Source: Algicella marina (GTDB lineage: Bacteria > Pseudomonadota > Alphaproteobacteria > Rhodobacterales > Rhodobacteraceae). Taken from it: 64,000 nt of DNA. This document shows, in pieces, positions 19,302 through 28,433 of the stretch. A program made the translations under genes and the position numbers. The DNA lies in NCBI RefSeq assembly GCF_009931615.1, contig NZ_CP046620.1, positions 124,001 to 188,000 of the forward strand. Direction: 5' to 3'. Each line of letters opens with the position of its first letter. Within the stretch, counting starts at the first letter, position 1. The notes below the pieces were generated by a model. The model did no database searches. It was not told the origin of the DNA and was given only the letters and a program-made list of their open reading frames with translations.

Positions 19302-20651
19302 ATGGCATCAGCCGCGGAACAAATGGCCGCCAACCTCAATTGGGGGTCCTTTGGCAAAGCCAAGGAACTTCAGGCCCGCATTCTTTTCGCTCTGGGTCTT
19401 CTGATCGTCTACCGGGTTGGCACCTATATCCCAGTGCCCGGGATCGATACGATAGAATTGCAGCGGTTCTTCGAAGAAGCTTCGCGCGGCATCGGCGGCA
19501 TGCTCAACATGTTCACCGGCGGTGCGGTGTCCCGGATGGCTATCTTCACCCTAGGGATCATGCCCTATATTTCCGCGTCGATCATCGTACAGCTTCTGTC
19601 GGCGATGGTGCCGTCCCTTGAAGCACTGAAGAAAGAGGGCGAGGCCGGGCGAAAGAAGCTGAACCAGTACACGCGCTACGGCACGGTGGCACTGGCGACA
19701 GTTCAGGCATATGGCATCTCCGTCGGTCTCGAAGGTCAGGGGCTCGTGCTCGATCCCGGTTGGTTCTTCCGTGCGTCAGCGGTCATCACGCTTGTCGGGG
19801 GCACAATGTTCCTGATGTGGCTGGGAGAACAAATTACCCAACGAGGGATCGGCAACGGCATCTCTTTGATCATCTTTACAGGGATTGTGGCGGAAACTCC
19901 TGCCGCTCTGGCACAGTTCCTCAGCCAGGGCCGCTCCGGCGCGATCTCTCCGGGCTTCATGCTCTTCGTGTTCGCGCTGTCGATCGTGCTTGTGCTTTTT
20001 ATCGTGTTCATGGAACGGGCACTGCGGAAGATCACCATTCAGTACCCGCGCCGGCAAGTCGGTATGAAGGTGTATGGTGGTGAGAACTCCAATTTGCCGA
20101 TCAAGCTGAACCCAGCGGGTGTGATCCCGGCGATCTTTGCCTCGGCGCTGCTGTTGCTACCGACCACCGTTTCGACGTTCGCGGCCAACGACGGCACGGG
20201 TATTCTCTCTTACGTCAATGCGTACATCGGTCGGGGCCAACCTCTGTTCCTGGTCTTTTTCGCGGCAATGATCGTATTCTTCACCTATTTCTACACGGCC
20301 AATGTCTCTTTCAAATCCGAAGACGTGGCTGACAATCTCAAGAAGCAGGGTGGGTTCGTGCCGGGCATTCGCCCGGGGCCGCGGACGGTTGATTACCTCG
20401 ATTATGTTGTATCCCGTATCCTCGTGCTTGGCTCTGGCTATCTGGCACTTGTCTGCCTCATCCCGGAGATCCTTTTCTCCAACCTGCCGATTGTGCCCTT
20501 TATTTTTGGAGGCACATCGCTTTTGATTGTCGTGTCCGTAACAATGGACACGATTACGCAGGTCCAGTCCCATATGCTCGCGCATCAATATGAAGGGCTG
20601 ATTGAAAAGTCGAAATTGCGCGGCAAGGGACGGAAGAAAAAGAAACTATGA
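19302..20651 (+). CDS. secY: preprotein translocase subunit SecY
   Basis: SecY is the channel-forming subunit of the Sec translocon. The start is the ATG 8 nt after GGGAGG ([15 protein letters not shown]); a TTG further upstream only adds an unrelated extension. It has 449 residues and ten transmembrane helices, with the pore-lining TM2 region ([21 protein letters not shown]) and the conserved [13 protein letters not shown] cytoplasmic segment. The last residues are Lys-rich. It overlaps adk by 4 bp. Confidence 0.97.
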   Translation: MASAAEQMAANLNWGSFGKAKELQARILFALGLLIVYRVGTYIPVPGIDTIELQRFFEEASRGIGGMLNMFTGGAVSRMAIFTLGIMPYISASIIVQLLSAMVPSLEALKKEGEAGRKKLNQYTRYGTVALATVQAYGISVGLEGQGLVLDPGWFFRASAVITLVGGTMFLMWLGEQITQRGIGNGISLIIFTGIVAETPAALAQFLSQGRSGAISPGFMLFVFALSIVLVLFIVFMERALRKITIQYPRRQVGMKVYGGENSNLPIKLNPAGVIPAIFASALLLLPTTVSTFAANDGTGILSYVNAYIGRGQPLFLVFFAAMIVFFTYFYTANVSFKSEDVADNLKKQGGFVPGIRPGPRTVDYLDYVVSRILVLGSGYLALVCLIPEILFSNLPIVPFIFGGTSLLIVVSVTMDTITQVQSHMLAHQYEGLIEKSKLRGKGRKKKKL

Positions 20652-21295
20652 ATATTATTCTGTTGGGCCCGCCGGGGGCGGGGAAGGGCACGCAGGCGCA
20701 TCGACTGGTCGCCGAAAGAGGTATGGTTCAGCTTTCGACTGGGGATATGCTTCGTGCCGCCCGCACGTCCGGGACCGAGATGGGCAACAAGGTCGCCGAT
20801 ATCATGGACAAGGGCGGCCTCGTGACAGATGAAATTGTTATTGGCTTGATTGCGGAACAACTTGATGCGGGCGCAGGCGAAAGCGGTATCATCTTTGATG
20901 GCTTCCCACGGACTCTCGCCCAAGCGGATGCTTTGACCCAGCTTCTGGACGCCAAGGGCAAGAAGCTCGATGTCGTTGTTGAAATGAAGGTTGATGATGA
21001 AGCACTGGTCCAGCGCGTTATCGGCCGGTTCACATGTGGCAATTGCGGCGCCGTCTATCATGACGTCACCAAACCTACCTCAAAGGAAGGTGTCTGTGAC
21101 AAATGTGGCAGTACAGACTTCAATCGTCGGTCTGACGACAATGAGGATAGTATGCGCACACGGTTGATGACCTACTACCGTGAAACCTCGCCGCTGATTG
21201 GCTACTACTACGCTCACGGCAAGCTAAACAGCATCGACGGCCTTGGCGAAATTGAAGCTGTGGCGTCCAGGGTGGCGAAGGCTTTAGAGGTCTGA
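20648..21295 (+). CDS. adk: adenylate kinase, zinc-LID long form
   Basis: Adenylate kinase interconverts ATP plus AMP and 2 ADP. The 215-residue protein has the P-loop GPPGAGKGT (7-15), the AMP-binding STGDMLRAA, and a long LID with four cysteines (CGNC and CDKC, near residues 127-151) that should bind zinc. Zinc LIDs are common in Gram-positives and in many alphaproteobacteria. Its start overlaps the secY stop (ATGA), so translation is coupled. rpmJ, often found nearby, is absent. Confidence 0.96.
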   Translation: MNIILLGPPGAGKGTQAHRLVAERGMVQLSTGDMLRAARTSGTEMGNKVADIMDKGGLVTDEIVIGLIAEQLDAGAGESGIIFDGFPRTLAQADALTQLLDAKGKKLDVVVEMKVDDEALVQRVIGRFTCGNCGAVYHDVTKPTSKEGVCDKCGSTDFNRRSDDNEDSMRTRLMTYYRETSPLIGYYYAHGKLNSIDGLGEIEAVASRVAKALEV

Positions 21296-21309
21296 AACCA
21301 CTTTAAGGG

Positions 21310-21337
21310 TTGACCTCAGAGAGGGTGATTCTATAAG
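21310..21337 (+). promoter_or_regulatory. promoter of the alpha operon (rpsM)
   Basis: TTGACC (21310-21315), a 16-bp spacer and TATAAG (21332-21337) lie just after adk. A transcript would carry a leader of about 135 nt before rpsM. Confidence 0.6.
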
Positions 21338-21396
21338 TCACGCTTCTCTGAAAGGCGACTCGCTTTCTGCTGAAGTTCCTCAAGAGAATTAATCAG

Positions 21397-21457
21397 CCCA
21401 CCGGCGCAATGCTCAGGTGGGTTTCGTTGTGAAAAAAGGTTCCGGGATTACGGAACC
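21397..21457 (+). promoter_or_regulatory. rpsM leader with two hairpins
   Basis: The first is CCCACC/GGTGGG (21397-21402 with 21416-21421), followed by TTTCGTTGT, which resembles a weak terminator. The second is GGTTCCG/CGGAACC (21438-21444 with 21451-21457), ending 23 nt before the start codon. In E. coli S4 controls this operon through a leader pseudoknot; rpsD is not in this operon here and the structure differs. Confidence 0.5.
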
Positions 21458-21480
21458 GCAATGAGAGATCGGAGACCAAT

Positions 21481-21849
21481 TTGGCACGTATCGCTGGCGT
21501 GAACATTCCCACCGGGAAGCGGGTTCACATTGCTTTGACATATATTCATGGAATCGGCCGCAGCTCTGCTGTCGAAATCTGCGAGAGCGTCGGCATCGAC
21601 CTCTCCCGCCGTGTGAACGAACTTTCCGATGCGGAAGTTCTGAAAGTTCGCGAATACATCGACGAGAACCTGATGGTGGAAGGCGACCTGCGTCGCGAGA
21701 AATCCATGAACATCAAGCGTCTGATGGACCTCGGCTGCTACCGTGGCCTGCGCCACCGTCGTGGCTTGCCCGTGCGCGGTCAGCGCACGCACACCAACGC
21801 CCGTACACGCAAAGGCCCCGCAAAGGCCATTGCCGGCAAAAAGAAATAA
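21481..21849 (+). CDS. rpsM: 30S ribosomal protein S13, TTG start
   Basis: S13 in the 30S head contacts the P-site tRNA and the 50S subunit. It has 122 residues: [21 protein letters not shown] at the start, the TYIHGIG helix-hairpin motif, and the basic C-terminal tail [19 protein letters not shown]. The only start that gives the family N-terminus is TTG, 6 nt after GGAG; no in-frame ATG is available upstream. TTG is rare for such a highly expressed gene. Confidence 0.96.
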   Translation: MARIAGVNIPTGKRVHIALTYIHGIGRSSAVEICESVGIDLSRRVNELSDAEVLKVREYIDENLMVEGDLRREKSMNIKRLMDLGCYRGLRHRRGLPVRGQRTHTNARTRKGPAKAIAGKKK

Positions 21850-21861
21850 GGGGGCAGGTTC

Positions 21862-22251
21862 ATGGCACGTGAAAAAATCCGCGTAAAGAAGAAGGTCAAG
21901 AAGAATATCTCGACCGGTGTTGCGCACGTCAACGCCAGCTTCAACAACACCAAGATCCTGATCGCCGATGCGCAGGGCAATGCCATTTCCTGGTCGTCCG
22001 CCGGTACGATGGGCTTCAAGGGTTCGCGCAAGTCGACCCCTTACGCAGCCCAGATGGCCGCAGAGGATGCGGGCAAGAAGGCTCAGGAACATGGCGTCCG
22101 TACGCTGGAAGTGGAAGTCCAAGGGCCGGGCTCCGGCCGTGAGAGCGCACTGCGTGCTCTCTCCGCTGTGGGTTTCACAATCACCGCGATCCGTGATGTG
22201 ACTCCGATCGCGCACAATGGTTGCCGCCCGCCGAAACGCCGCCGCGTTTGA
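21862..22251 (+). CDS. rpsK: 30S ribosomal protein S11
   Basis: S11 lies on the 30S platform near the E site. It has 129 residues with the conserved [18 protein letters not shown] and [20 protein letters not shown] segments. It ends with the highly conserved [19 protein letters not shown]. It is 12 bp after rpsM. Confidence 0.97.
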   Translation: MAREKIRVKKKVKKNISTGVAHVNASFNNTKILIADAQGNAISWSSAGTMGFKGSRKSTPYAAQMAAEDAGKKAQEHGVRTLEVEVQGPGSGRESALRALSAVGFTITAIRDVTPIAHNGCRPPKRRRV

Positions 22252-22267
22252 TTTGACATTGAATTAT

Positions 22268-22294
22268 GCCGGGTGCGTGTTCTGCGCGCCCGGC
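22268..22294 (+). other. 10-bp hairpin between rpsK and rpoA
   Basis: The arms 22268-22277 and 22285-22294 pair over ten positions with one G-T and a 7-nt loop. No T run follows, so it should not terminate. It is a candidate mRNA-processing or stability element just upstream of rpoA. Confidence 0.5.
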
Positions 22295-22372
22295 CCCACG
22301 ATTTGTTGACGACCCTCGAGTGCTGCCGCCCGAATCCGGATCCGGGCCGATAGCGAGAATGGAGGCCACCTC

Positions 22373-23389
22373 ATGATCCACAAGAACTGGCAAGAACTTA
22401 TTCGGCCGACTGCACTGGACATTCGTCCGGGTGCGGACGCCATGCGGCAGGCAACTGCCGTGGCTGAACCGTTGGAGCGTGGCTTCGGCCTGACGCTCGG
22501 CAACGCGCTACGACGTGTCCTGATGAGCTCGCTGCAGGGCGCTGCCATCACATCCGTCCAGATCGACAACGTTTTGCACGAATTCTCCTCCGTGGAGGGG
22601 GTGCGTGAAGATGTTACCGATATCGTTCTGAACCTAAAGGGCGTGGCCGTTGCGATGGAAGTTGAAGGACCGAAGCGTCTTTCGATCTCCAAGACAGGCC
22701 CGGGCGTCGTTTTGGCAGGAGATATTTCGGAGTCGAACGGCATCGAAATCCTCAACAAAGACCATGTCATCTGCCATCTTGACGACGGCGCATCCCTTTA
22801 CATGGAACTGACGGTCGCGAACGGAAAAGGTTACGTTGCCGCTGACAAGAGCCGCCCGGAAGACGCGCCCATCGGCCTGATTTCTGTCGATGCCCTGTTC
22901 TCGCCCGTGGTCAAGGTTTCCTACAAGGTGGAACCGACACGCGAAGGCCAGGTCCTCGATTACGACAAGCTGACGCTGAATGTCGAGACCAACGGTGCGA
23001 TCTCTCCCGAGGATGCCATCGCCTATGCGGCGCGCATTCTTCAGGACCAGCTTGGCGTCTTCGTCAACTTCGATGAGCCGGAAGCGGCTGGTCGGGCGGA
23101 TGAGGATGACGATCTGGAGTTCAACCCGCTCCTGCTCAAGAAAGTGGACGAGTTGGAACTTTCCGTTCGTTCCGCGAACTGCCTGAAGAACGACAACATC
23201 GTCTATATCGGGGACCTGATCCAGAAAACGGAAGCGGAAATGCTGCGCACTCCGAACTTTGGACGCAAGTCGCTGAACGAGATCAAGGAAGTGCTCTCTG
23301 GCATGTCCCTCCATCTCGGCATGGATATCGTTGACTGGCCGCCCGACAATATCGAGGAACTGGCCAAGAAGTACGAAGACCACTTCTGA
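22373..23389 (+). CDS. rpoA: RNA polymerase alpha subunit
   Basis: Alpha dimerises to nucleate RNA polymerase assembly, and its C-terminal domain binds UP elements and activators. It has 338 residues. The N-terminal domain holds [20 protein letters not shown] (about residues 38-57), then a linker, and the C-terminal helix-hairpin-helix domain from about residue 260 with [14 protein letters not shown] and [19 protein letters not shown] precedes the start. It is separated from rpsK by 121 bp and from rplQ by 117 bp, each gap holding a strong hairpin. Confidence 0.98.
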   Translation: MIHKNWQELIRPTALDIRPGADAMRQATAVAEPLERGFGLTLGNALRRVLMSSLQGAAITSVQIDNVLHEFSSVEGVREDVTDIVLNLKGVAVAMEVEGPKRLSISKTGPGVVLAGDISESNGIEILNKDHVICHLDDGASLYMELTVANGKGYVAADKSRPEDAPIGLISVDALFSPVVKVSYKVEPTREGQVLDYDKLTLNVETNGAISPEDAIAYAARILQDQLGVFVNFDEPEAAGRADEDDDLEFNPLLLKKVDELELSVRSANCLKNDNIVYIGDLIQKTEAEMLRTPNFGRKSLNEIKEVLSGMSLHLGMDIVDWPPDNIEELAKKYEDHF

Positions 23390-23395
23390 TTTTCG

Positions 23396-23424
23396 TCCTG
23401 CGCCATCCCGGGGATGGCGCAGGA
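23396..23424 (+). other. perfect 13-bp hairpin between rpoA and rplQ
   Basis: Arms 23396-23408 and 23412-23424 are exact reverse complements around a 3-nt loop. It begins 7 bp past the rpoA stop and no T run follows, so the likely role is RNase cleavage or 3'-end protection of rpoA mRNA. Confidence 0.6.
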
Positions 23425-23506
23425 GACCGACCCGGGCAATCCCGCCCCAAGGAGAGCCGGACCTACGCAGGCTGGCCCAGACAAAGTATAAAGAAGGATA
23501 GAAACC

Positions 23507-23923
23507 ATGCGTCACGGTAACGGATACCGCAAACTGAACCGCACACACGAGCACCGCAAAGCGATGTTCGCCAACATGGTGTGCAGCCTCATTGAGCATG
23601 AGCAGATCAAGACGACCCTGCCGAAAGCCAAGGAACTGAAGCGGATCGCCGACAAGATGATCACGCTCGGCAAGCGCGGCGATCTGCATGCCCGCCGACT
23701 GGCAGGCTCACGGATCAAGCAGGATGCTGCCGTCGCAAAGTTGTTCGACGTGCTTGGCCCGCGTTATCAGGAACGCTCCGGCGGTTACGTTCGTGTGCTC
23801 AAGGCTGGTTTCCGTCACGGCGATATGGCCCCGATGGCGATCGTCGAACTGGTGGATCGTGATCATGCCGCCAAGGGCGCAGCCGACAAGGCCCGCGTTG
23901 AAGCGGAAGAAGCCGCGGAATAA
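23507..23923 (+). CDS. rplQ: 50S ribosomal protein L17
   Basis: L17 lies on the solvent side of the 50S subunit. It has 138 residues, starting [20 protein letters not shown], with the [21 protein letters not shown] helix region. The C-terminus carries an Ala/Glu-rich tail beyond the core of about 117 residues. It is the last ribosomal gene, closed by a strong terminator. Confidence 0.97.
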   Translation: MRHGNGYRKLNRTHEHRKAMFANMVCSLIEHEQIKTTLPKAKELKRIADKMITLGKRGDLHARRLAGSRIKQDAAVAKLFDVLGPRYQERSGGYVRVLKAGFRHGDMAPMAIVELVDRDHAAKGAADKARVEAEEAAE

Positions 23924-23945
23924 ATTTCGCAACCTGGAATTTTCT

Positions 23946-23977
23946 GGCCGCGCAAAGGAAACTTTGCGCGGCCTTTT
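23946..23977 (+). terminator. intrinsic terminator of the ribosomal superoperon
   Basis: A perfect 12-bp stem (23946-23957 with 23962-23973) with a GAAA loop is followed by TTTT. It ends the alpha operon 22 bp after rplQ. Confidence 0.88.
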
Positions 23978-24024
23978 CGTTCACACCCTACAATTGCTGC
24001 GCAGGACCGACTATTCATCAACCT

Positions 24025-25329
24025 ATGGCTGACCTTTTTTCTCATGGCACTCAGGATGAACCGACTCGCGAGGCTGAGGCCCGGCCCCTCGCCGACAAGT
24101 TGCGCCCATCGACGCTGAGCGAGGTAATCGGCCAGGATCACATCCTTGGACCGGACAGGCCACTGGGACGAATGCTTGCGGAAAACCGATTGAGCTCCCT
24201 CATCCTCTGGGGCCCGCCGGGCGTAGGCAAAACAACAATTGCCCGACTCCTCGCTGGTGCCGGGGGGCTGCATTTTGTACAGATTTCGGCAATCTTCACC
24301 GGTGTGCCGGATCTGCGCAAGGTCTTTGAAGCGGCGCGGCTGCGCAAGGAGGCGGGGCAGGGAACGCTGCTGTTCGTGGATGAGATCCACCGTTTCAACA
24401 AGGCACAGCAGGACGGATTCCTGCCGAACATGGAAGACGGCACCATTGTTCTCGTAGGTGCGACGACCGAGAATCCTTCGTTTGAACTGAATGCTGCCCT
24501 CCTGTCGCGGGCACAGGTGCTGGTTCTCAACAGTCTTACAGAGGCGGACCTCGAGGCTCTTCTCGTCCGGGTGGAGGCGAATGCCGACTTGGCGCTACCG
24601 TTAGTGGAGGATGCCCGGCGCGCGCTGATTGAAATGGCCGACGGTGACGGGCGATCGCTGATCAATCTGGCGGAGCAGGTGCAGGCATGGACCGGGGAAC
24701 CACTAGACCGCGCGGCGCTGATGAACCGACTGACACGTCGCGCCGCCAAATATGACAAGTCCGGCGATGCTCATTACAACCTGATCTCTGCGCTGCACAA
24801 ATCCGTCCGGGGGTCAGACCCGGATGCGGCTTTGTACTGGTTTGCCCGTATGCTGGAGGGAGGCGAGGATCCTCGCTACCTTGCCCGACGCCTCGTGCGC
24901 ATGGCGGTAGAAGACATTGGTCTCGCCGATCCGCAGGCGCAGGCGTTCTGTCTGGAAGCGTGGAACATCTACGAAAGGCTTGGAAGCCCGGAAGGTGAAC
25001 TCGCATTGGCGGAGGCCGTCATTTATCTGAGCCTCGCCCCGAAATCCAATGCGGCTTATGTGGCCTACAAGGCCGCGCGTGCGCTGGCGAAAAAGAGTGG
25101 TTCCCTGCCACCTCCGAAACACATCCTGAATGCGCCGACCCAGTTGATGAAGGATGAAGGCTACGGTGCCGGATATATATATGATCATGATACTGAAGAA
25201 GGGGTATCCGGCCAGAGGTATTTCCCTGACGATATTCCGGAAGAAAACCTATACGAACCGCTGGAGCGCGGCTTCGAGCGAGAACTTAAAAAAAGGAAAC
25301 AGTTTTTCTCGAAATTTAGAACGAAGTAG
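24025..25329 (+). CDS. rarA: replication-associated recombination protein A (RarA/MgsA)
   Basis: This AAA+ ATPase related to clamp loaders acts at stalled replication forks. It has 434 residues: Walker A GPPGVGKTT (63-71), Walker B LLFVDEIHRF (near 115-124), then the helical and tetramerisation domains with the family motifs EDIGLADPQA and YLSLAPKSNAAY. The C-terminus has the typical GQRYFPDD segment. Its own promoter must lie in the 50 bp after the rplQ terminator. Length and motifs are complete. Confidence 0.95.
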   Translation: MADLFSHGTQDEPTREAEARPLADKLRPSTLSEVIGQDHILGPDRPLGRMLAENRLSSLILWGPPGVGKTTIARLLAGAGGLHFVQISAIFTGVPDLRKVFEAARLRKEAGQGTLLFVDEIHRFNKAQQDGFLPNMEDGTIVLVGATTENPSFELNAALLSRAQVLVLNSLTEADLEALLVRVEANADLALPLVEDARRALIEMADGDGRSLINLAEQVQAWTGEPLDRAALMNRLTRRAAKYDKSGDAHYNLISALHKSVRGSDPDAALYWFARMLEGGEDPRYLARRLVRMAVEDIGLADPQAQAFCLEAWNIYERLGSPEGELALAEAVIYLSLAPKSNAAYVAYKAARALAKKSGSLPPPKHILNAPTQLMKDEGYGAGYIYDHDTEEGVSGQRYFPDDIPEENLYEPLERGFERELKKRKQFFSKFRTK

Positions 25330-25374
25330 GATTGCCGGTACCCGGCAAGCCCCAATTTTTGGAAACAGGACACA

Positions 25375-25764
25375 TTGACAGCAGAGAGCCCGCGGAAGCA
25401 CCTGCAAATTGTATTTAAATGCGAGTTGACGGATGTCGCTGGTGCGAACGTCCATTTGTTGCTTCAGGAAGTACAAGCACGTTGCCGGCGCAATGGTCTG
25501 ACCGGGTTCATCATGGCTGGGGGCAATGTGCTGGTTTCCGTGTTGGAGGGGGGCGCAGATCAGGTGATCGGCGCACTGGATGAAGTCGCCCGCGACAGGC
25601 GTCACAAAGGTGTGACGGTTTTGAGGGAATCGACAGTGTCGGGACATCGGTTCGTCAACTTTGGCGTCGGACGGATGGACGCACCGGATCAACCAAACGC
25701 CGGAGGGCAGAACTGTCTGGAGTTCGCCGAAAAGCTGGCCAGAAAGTTGCAACATGTATCCTGA
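25375..25764 (+). CDS. degenerate BLUF-fold protein (first of a tandem pair)
   Basis: This 129-residue protein has the BLUF-like pattern LTGFIMAGGNVLVSVLEGG (42-60) and DRRHKGVTVL (74-83). When aligned to the next gene, every flavin-contact position differs: the Tyr site falls on V13/F14, the Asn site on C37, the Gln site on S55 and the Trp site on F96. It should therefore not run BLUF photochemistry and may not bind flavin. It starts with TTG, 4 nt after AGGA, and precedes the intact BLUF gene by 35 bp. A partner or regulator role for the second protein is inference. The fold call rests on pattern only. Confidence 0.6.
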   Translation: MTAESPRKHLQIVFKCELTDVAGANVHLLLQEVQARCRRNGLTGFIMAGGNVLVSVLEGGADQVIGALDEVARDRRHKGVTVLRESTVSGHRFVNFGVGRMDAPDQPNAGGQNCLEFAEKLARKLQHVS

Positions 25765-25799
25765 AGCCGATCGCCCCTTCGTTCACCAGACCGCGGAAC

Positions 25800-26228
25800 A
25801 TGACTAAGATGCCAAGTTTTTCCAAAGACGAACAGCTTGTAGCCTTTGCCTACCGCTCCCGTGTGGCACCTGACCTCGTTGACGGTGAGATGGACGCACT
25901 TGTCAGGCAAAGCTGGCGAGCCAATATGACGCGCAGGATCACCGGAGTTTTCGGCTTTGATGGACAGGTGTTCCATCAGTATGTCGAAGGTGCGCAGGTG
26001 CATATGCTCGACCTGCTTGCATCCATCCTGTGTGATAGCCGACACAACCGCATTGAAATCACGTTGATGGCAACACCGGAGCACCGTCGATGCCGTTCGT
26101 GGGTGCTGAGCGGGTTCGAGGGCCATGTCGATGGGTTTCGGACGATTCCGGCCCATCAAAGGCAAGTGGAGCACCTGATTAGGTCGGAAGTGTTCGATTG
26201 CAACCGGTCTTTCAACGACCGGCGATGA
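25800..26228 (+). CDS. BLUF-domain blue-light sensor, short stand-alone type
   Basis: BLUF domains bind FAD and switch a Tyr/Gln hydrogen-bond network in blue light. This 142-residue protein has Tyr18 (FAYRS), Asn42 (before RRITG), Gln60 (VFHQYVEG) and Trp101 (SWVLSGF). The spacings 24, 18 and 41 equal those of Y21, N45, Q63 and W104 in AppA; the AppA Met106 position is Leu103. About 35 residues follow the domain and should form the C-terminal helices. No effector domain is attached, so it must act through a partner, perhaps the adjacent degenerate BLUF protein. The start could also be the ATG three codons on. Confidence 0.75.
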   Translation: MTKMPSFSKDEQLVAFAYRSRVAPDLVDGEMDALVRQSWRANMTRRITGVFGFDGQVFHQYVEGAQVHMLDLLASILCDSRHNRIEITLMATPEHRRCRSWVLSGFEGHVDGFRTIPAHQRQVEHLIRSEVFDCNRSFNDRR

Positions 26229-26280
26229 CAGAAAGTTGGAGAGTGTTGACGTCTGATGGCCTTGGTGCCATGGCAAGGCG

Positions 26281-26655
26281 ATGAACATTTTGCTCCAAAT
26301 TGCAGCCGGAGGCGCGATAGGCGCCACGTTGCGTTACCTCACGGTTTCACGGATCGCGGCGGCAATGCCGGGAGGGTTTCCTGCCGGAACGATACTGGTG
26401 AACGTGGTTGGCTCTTTCCTCATGGGCGCGATCTTCGCCGTCGCAATGACGCGGGCCGAGGGGTTACGGCCACTCTTGCCGTTCTTTGCCACTGGCCTCC
26501 TTGGTGGCTTCACTACCTTCTCCGCCTTTTCTCTTGATACCCTGCTGTTGATAGAGGAAGGGAAAATTTTGGCCGCAATGGCGTATATTACGAGTTCCGT
26601 TCTGCTTTCGCTGCTGGCGTTGGCTTGCGGACTTTGGCTCGTCAGGGGAGTGTGA
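26281..26655 (+). CDS. crcB: fluoride exporter CrcB/Fluc
   Basis: CrcB proteins form dual-topology dimeric fluoride channels that relieve fluoride toxicity. The 124 residues span four transmembrane helices with GAIGATLRYL near the N-terminus, the GTILVNVVGSFLMG helix and the signature GGFTTFSAFS (near residues 75-84). The upstream gap of 52 bp is too short and lacks the pseudoknot of a fluoride riboswitch. rluC-like follows after 1 bp. Confidence 0.93.
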   Translation: MNILLQIAAGGAIGATLRYLTVSRIAAAMPGGFPAGTILVNVVGSFLMGAIFAVAMTRAEGLRPLLPFFATGLLGGFTTFSAFSLDTLLLIEEGKILAAMAYITSSVLLSLLALACGLWLVRGV

Positions 26656-26656
26656 C

Positions 26657-27709
26657 ATGACGCGTGTCCAAACCCTGAAGGTCGATGATGACGGCATTGA
26701 TCAGCGACTGGACCGATGGCTGCGCAAACGGTTTCCGCATGTCGGCCAAGGCATGATCGAACGGGCGTGCCGCAAGGGTGAAATTCGCGTGGATGGCAAG
26801 CGCGTCAAGACATCAGCACGCCTGGAAGAGGGGCAGATGGTACGCGTGCCGCCACTTCCCGATGCTGCGGTGCAGGCTGAGGCAAAAGCGAGAAGGCCGA
26901 ATGTTTCCGATAGCGATGCAAAAATGATCCGCGGGGCGGTCATCTTTAAAGATGATCATATCATTGCATTGAACAAGCCGCCGGGTCTTGCTGTTCAGGG
27001 CGGATCCGGACAAACACGGCATGTGGACGGATTGTCGGCGGCGTTGGCCTTCGAACTGGACAGCCCTCCCAAGTTGGTTCACCGGCTGGACAAGGACACA
27101 TCCGGCTTGCTGATTCTGGCTCGTACCGGCAGGGCGGCCGCCGGACTGGCCAAGGCCTTTCAGTCCCGTGAAACAAAGAAAATCTACTGGGCCGTTGTGG
27201 CAGGCGTACCGCGGCCATCTGAGGGCACGGTTCAGACTGGTCTTGTGAAAGCACCGGGGCATGGCCCGCATGGAGCTGGCGAGAAGATGGTTTCCGTTCA
27301 TCCAAGCGAGATCGGCGATGTGCCTGGGGCCAAACGAGCCACGAGCGATTATAAACTGATTTCTGCCGCCGCCCGTCGCGCCGCCTGGGTCGCGCTTTCG
27401 CCAATTACCGGCCGCACCCACCAATTACGTGTTCACATGGCCGAAATCGGCACACCGATTGTGGGGGATGGCAAGTACGGTACCAACAGTCAGACGAATG
27501 AAGGTGATGGCTGGGGAGCACAGCTTGGAGGCGATATCAGCCGAAAGTTGCATTTGCATGCACGGACGCTGATCCTCAAGCATCCTGTCACCGGCAAAAT
27601 ACTGACGCTGACGGCGGCGCTACCCGAGCACATGGCGCGCACCTGGACCTTTTTTGGGTGGCAAGAGTCCGAAGCGGCAACAAATCCCTTTGAAGAGGAT
27701 GCCTATTGA
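26657..27709 (+). CDS. rluC: RluA-family 23S rRNA pseudouridine synthase, RluC-like
   Basis: Members convert specific uridines in 23S rRNA to pseudouridine. The 350-residue protein has an N-terminal S4 RNA-binding domain (about 15-70, with ACRKGEIRVDGKRVK), a linker of about 30 residues, and the catalytic domain with HRLDKDTSGLL (near 142-152), whose Asp is the nucleophile, followed by GRTHQLRVHMAEIG. The S4 domain fits the RluC/RluD branch; the target positions cannot be told from sequence. It is directly after crcB and ends one base before the ATP12 gene. Confidence 0.85.
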   Translation: MTRVQTLKVDDDGIDQRLDRWLRKRFPHVGQGMIERACRKGEIRVDGKRVKTSARLEEGQMVRVPPLPDAAVQAEAKARRPNVSDSDAKMIRGAVIFKDDHIIALNKPPGLAVQGGSGQTRHVDGLSAALAFELDSPPKLVHRLDKDTSGLLILARTGRAAAGLAKAFQSRETKKIYWAVVAGVPRPSEGTVQTGLVKAPGHGPHGAGEKMVSVHPSEIGDVPGAKRATSDYKLISAAARRAAWVALSPITGRTHQLRVHMAEIGTPIVGDGKYGTNSQTNEGDGWGAQLGGDISRKLHLHARTLILKHPVTGKILTLTAALPEHMARTWTFFGWQESEAATNPFEEDAY

Positions 27710-27710
27710 G

Positions 27711-28433
27711 ATGGGCGAGTGGCAGCTAAAGCGGTTCTGGAAGGATGTGTCAGTTCTGGAAAAGCCGGAAGGTTTTGCTCTGACACTTGACGGCAAACCG
27801 GTGATGACACCTTTCAAGTCCGCGTTAACATTTCCAACGCGTGCTCTGGCTGATGCTGCGGCGTCGGAATGGGAGGCCCAGCAGGACAAGGTGCAACCGG
27901 ACGCGATGCCGATTACACGGGCGGGCAACTCGGCAATTGACAAGGTCGCACCGCAGCGTCCTGCCGTCGAAGAGATGTTGCTCGAATATGCGGAAACCGA
28001 TCTCGTCTGCTATCGCGCCGAGACGCCGCAGGATCTTGTCGCGCGCCAGACCGAGTTGTGGGACCCGTGCCTCGACTGGATCGAGGATCACCTCGGCGTG
28101 CGAATGCTGGCGGTAACCGGTGTAATGTACTTTCCCCAGCCCGGACAGGTAAGACCGGCTTTCGAGAGGCAACTTGCGCAGTACTCGGACTTCGAATTGA
28201 CGGCACTGCATGATCTGGTGGTCTTGCCGGGGTCACTCGTCCTGGGTCTTGCCGTCGCAGAAGATCATCTGGCGCCGGCGGAGGCCTGGACGCTGGCTAG
28301 GCTGGATGAGGAATGGCAATCGGAGTTCTGGGGCAAGGACGCTGAGGCAGAGGCGAAGGCAATGTCGCGGTTCCGGGACTTCGAGGCAGCTGCAACCTTC
28401 CTTCGACTGTGCAGATCAGAGAACACGCGATGA
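27711..28433 (+). CDS. ATP12-type chaperone for F1-ATPase assembly
   Basis: Mitochondrial Atp12 binds the free F1 alpha subunit. Alphaproteobacteria hold the homologue, in line with mitochondrial ancestry. The start is the ATG giving MGEWQLKRFWKDV; a second ATG 12 bp upstream is possible. It has 240 residues: the N-terminal domain with LTLDGKPVMTPFKSAL, then the helical domain with YAETDLVCYRAETP and LHDLVVLPGSLVLGLAV. It is followed by a thioesterase gene with a 4-bp overlap. No ATP-synthase genes are nearby. Confidence 0.88.
   Translation: MGEWQLKRFWKDVSVLEKPEGFALTLDGKPVMTPFKSALTFPTRALADAAASEWEAQQDKVQPDAMPITRAGNSAIDKVAPQRPAVEEMLLEYAETDLVCYRAETPQDLVARQTELWDPCLDWIEDHLGVRMLAVTGVMYFPQPGQVRPAFERQLAQYSDFELTALHDLVVLPGSLVLGLAVAEDHLAPAEAWTLARLDEEWQSEFWGKDAEAEAKAMSRFRDFEAAATFLRLCRSENTR

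Noticed and set aside
22253-22275. TTGACA box between rpsK and rpoA as a separate rpoA promoter
   Set aside because: No -10-like hexamer stands 16-18 bp downstream; the region is instead the start of a hairpin.
24025-25329. rarA as a DNA polymerase III clamp-loader subunit
   Set aside because: The EDIGLADPQA and C-terminal GQRYFPDD motifs and tetramerisation-domain features mark RarA, not DnaX.
26228-26280. Possible fluoride riboswitch upstream of crcB (GATGG-like sequence and short hairpin)
   Set aside because: The gap is only 52 bp and lacks the second stem, pseudoknot and terminator or sequestering helix of crcB RNAs.
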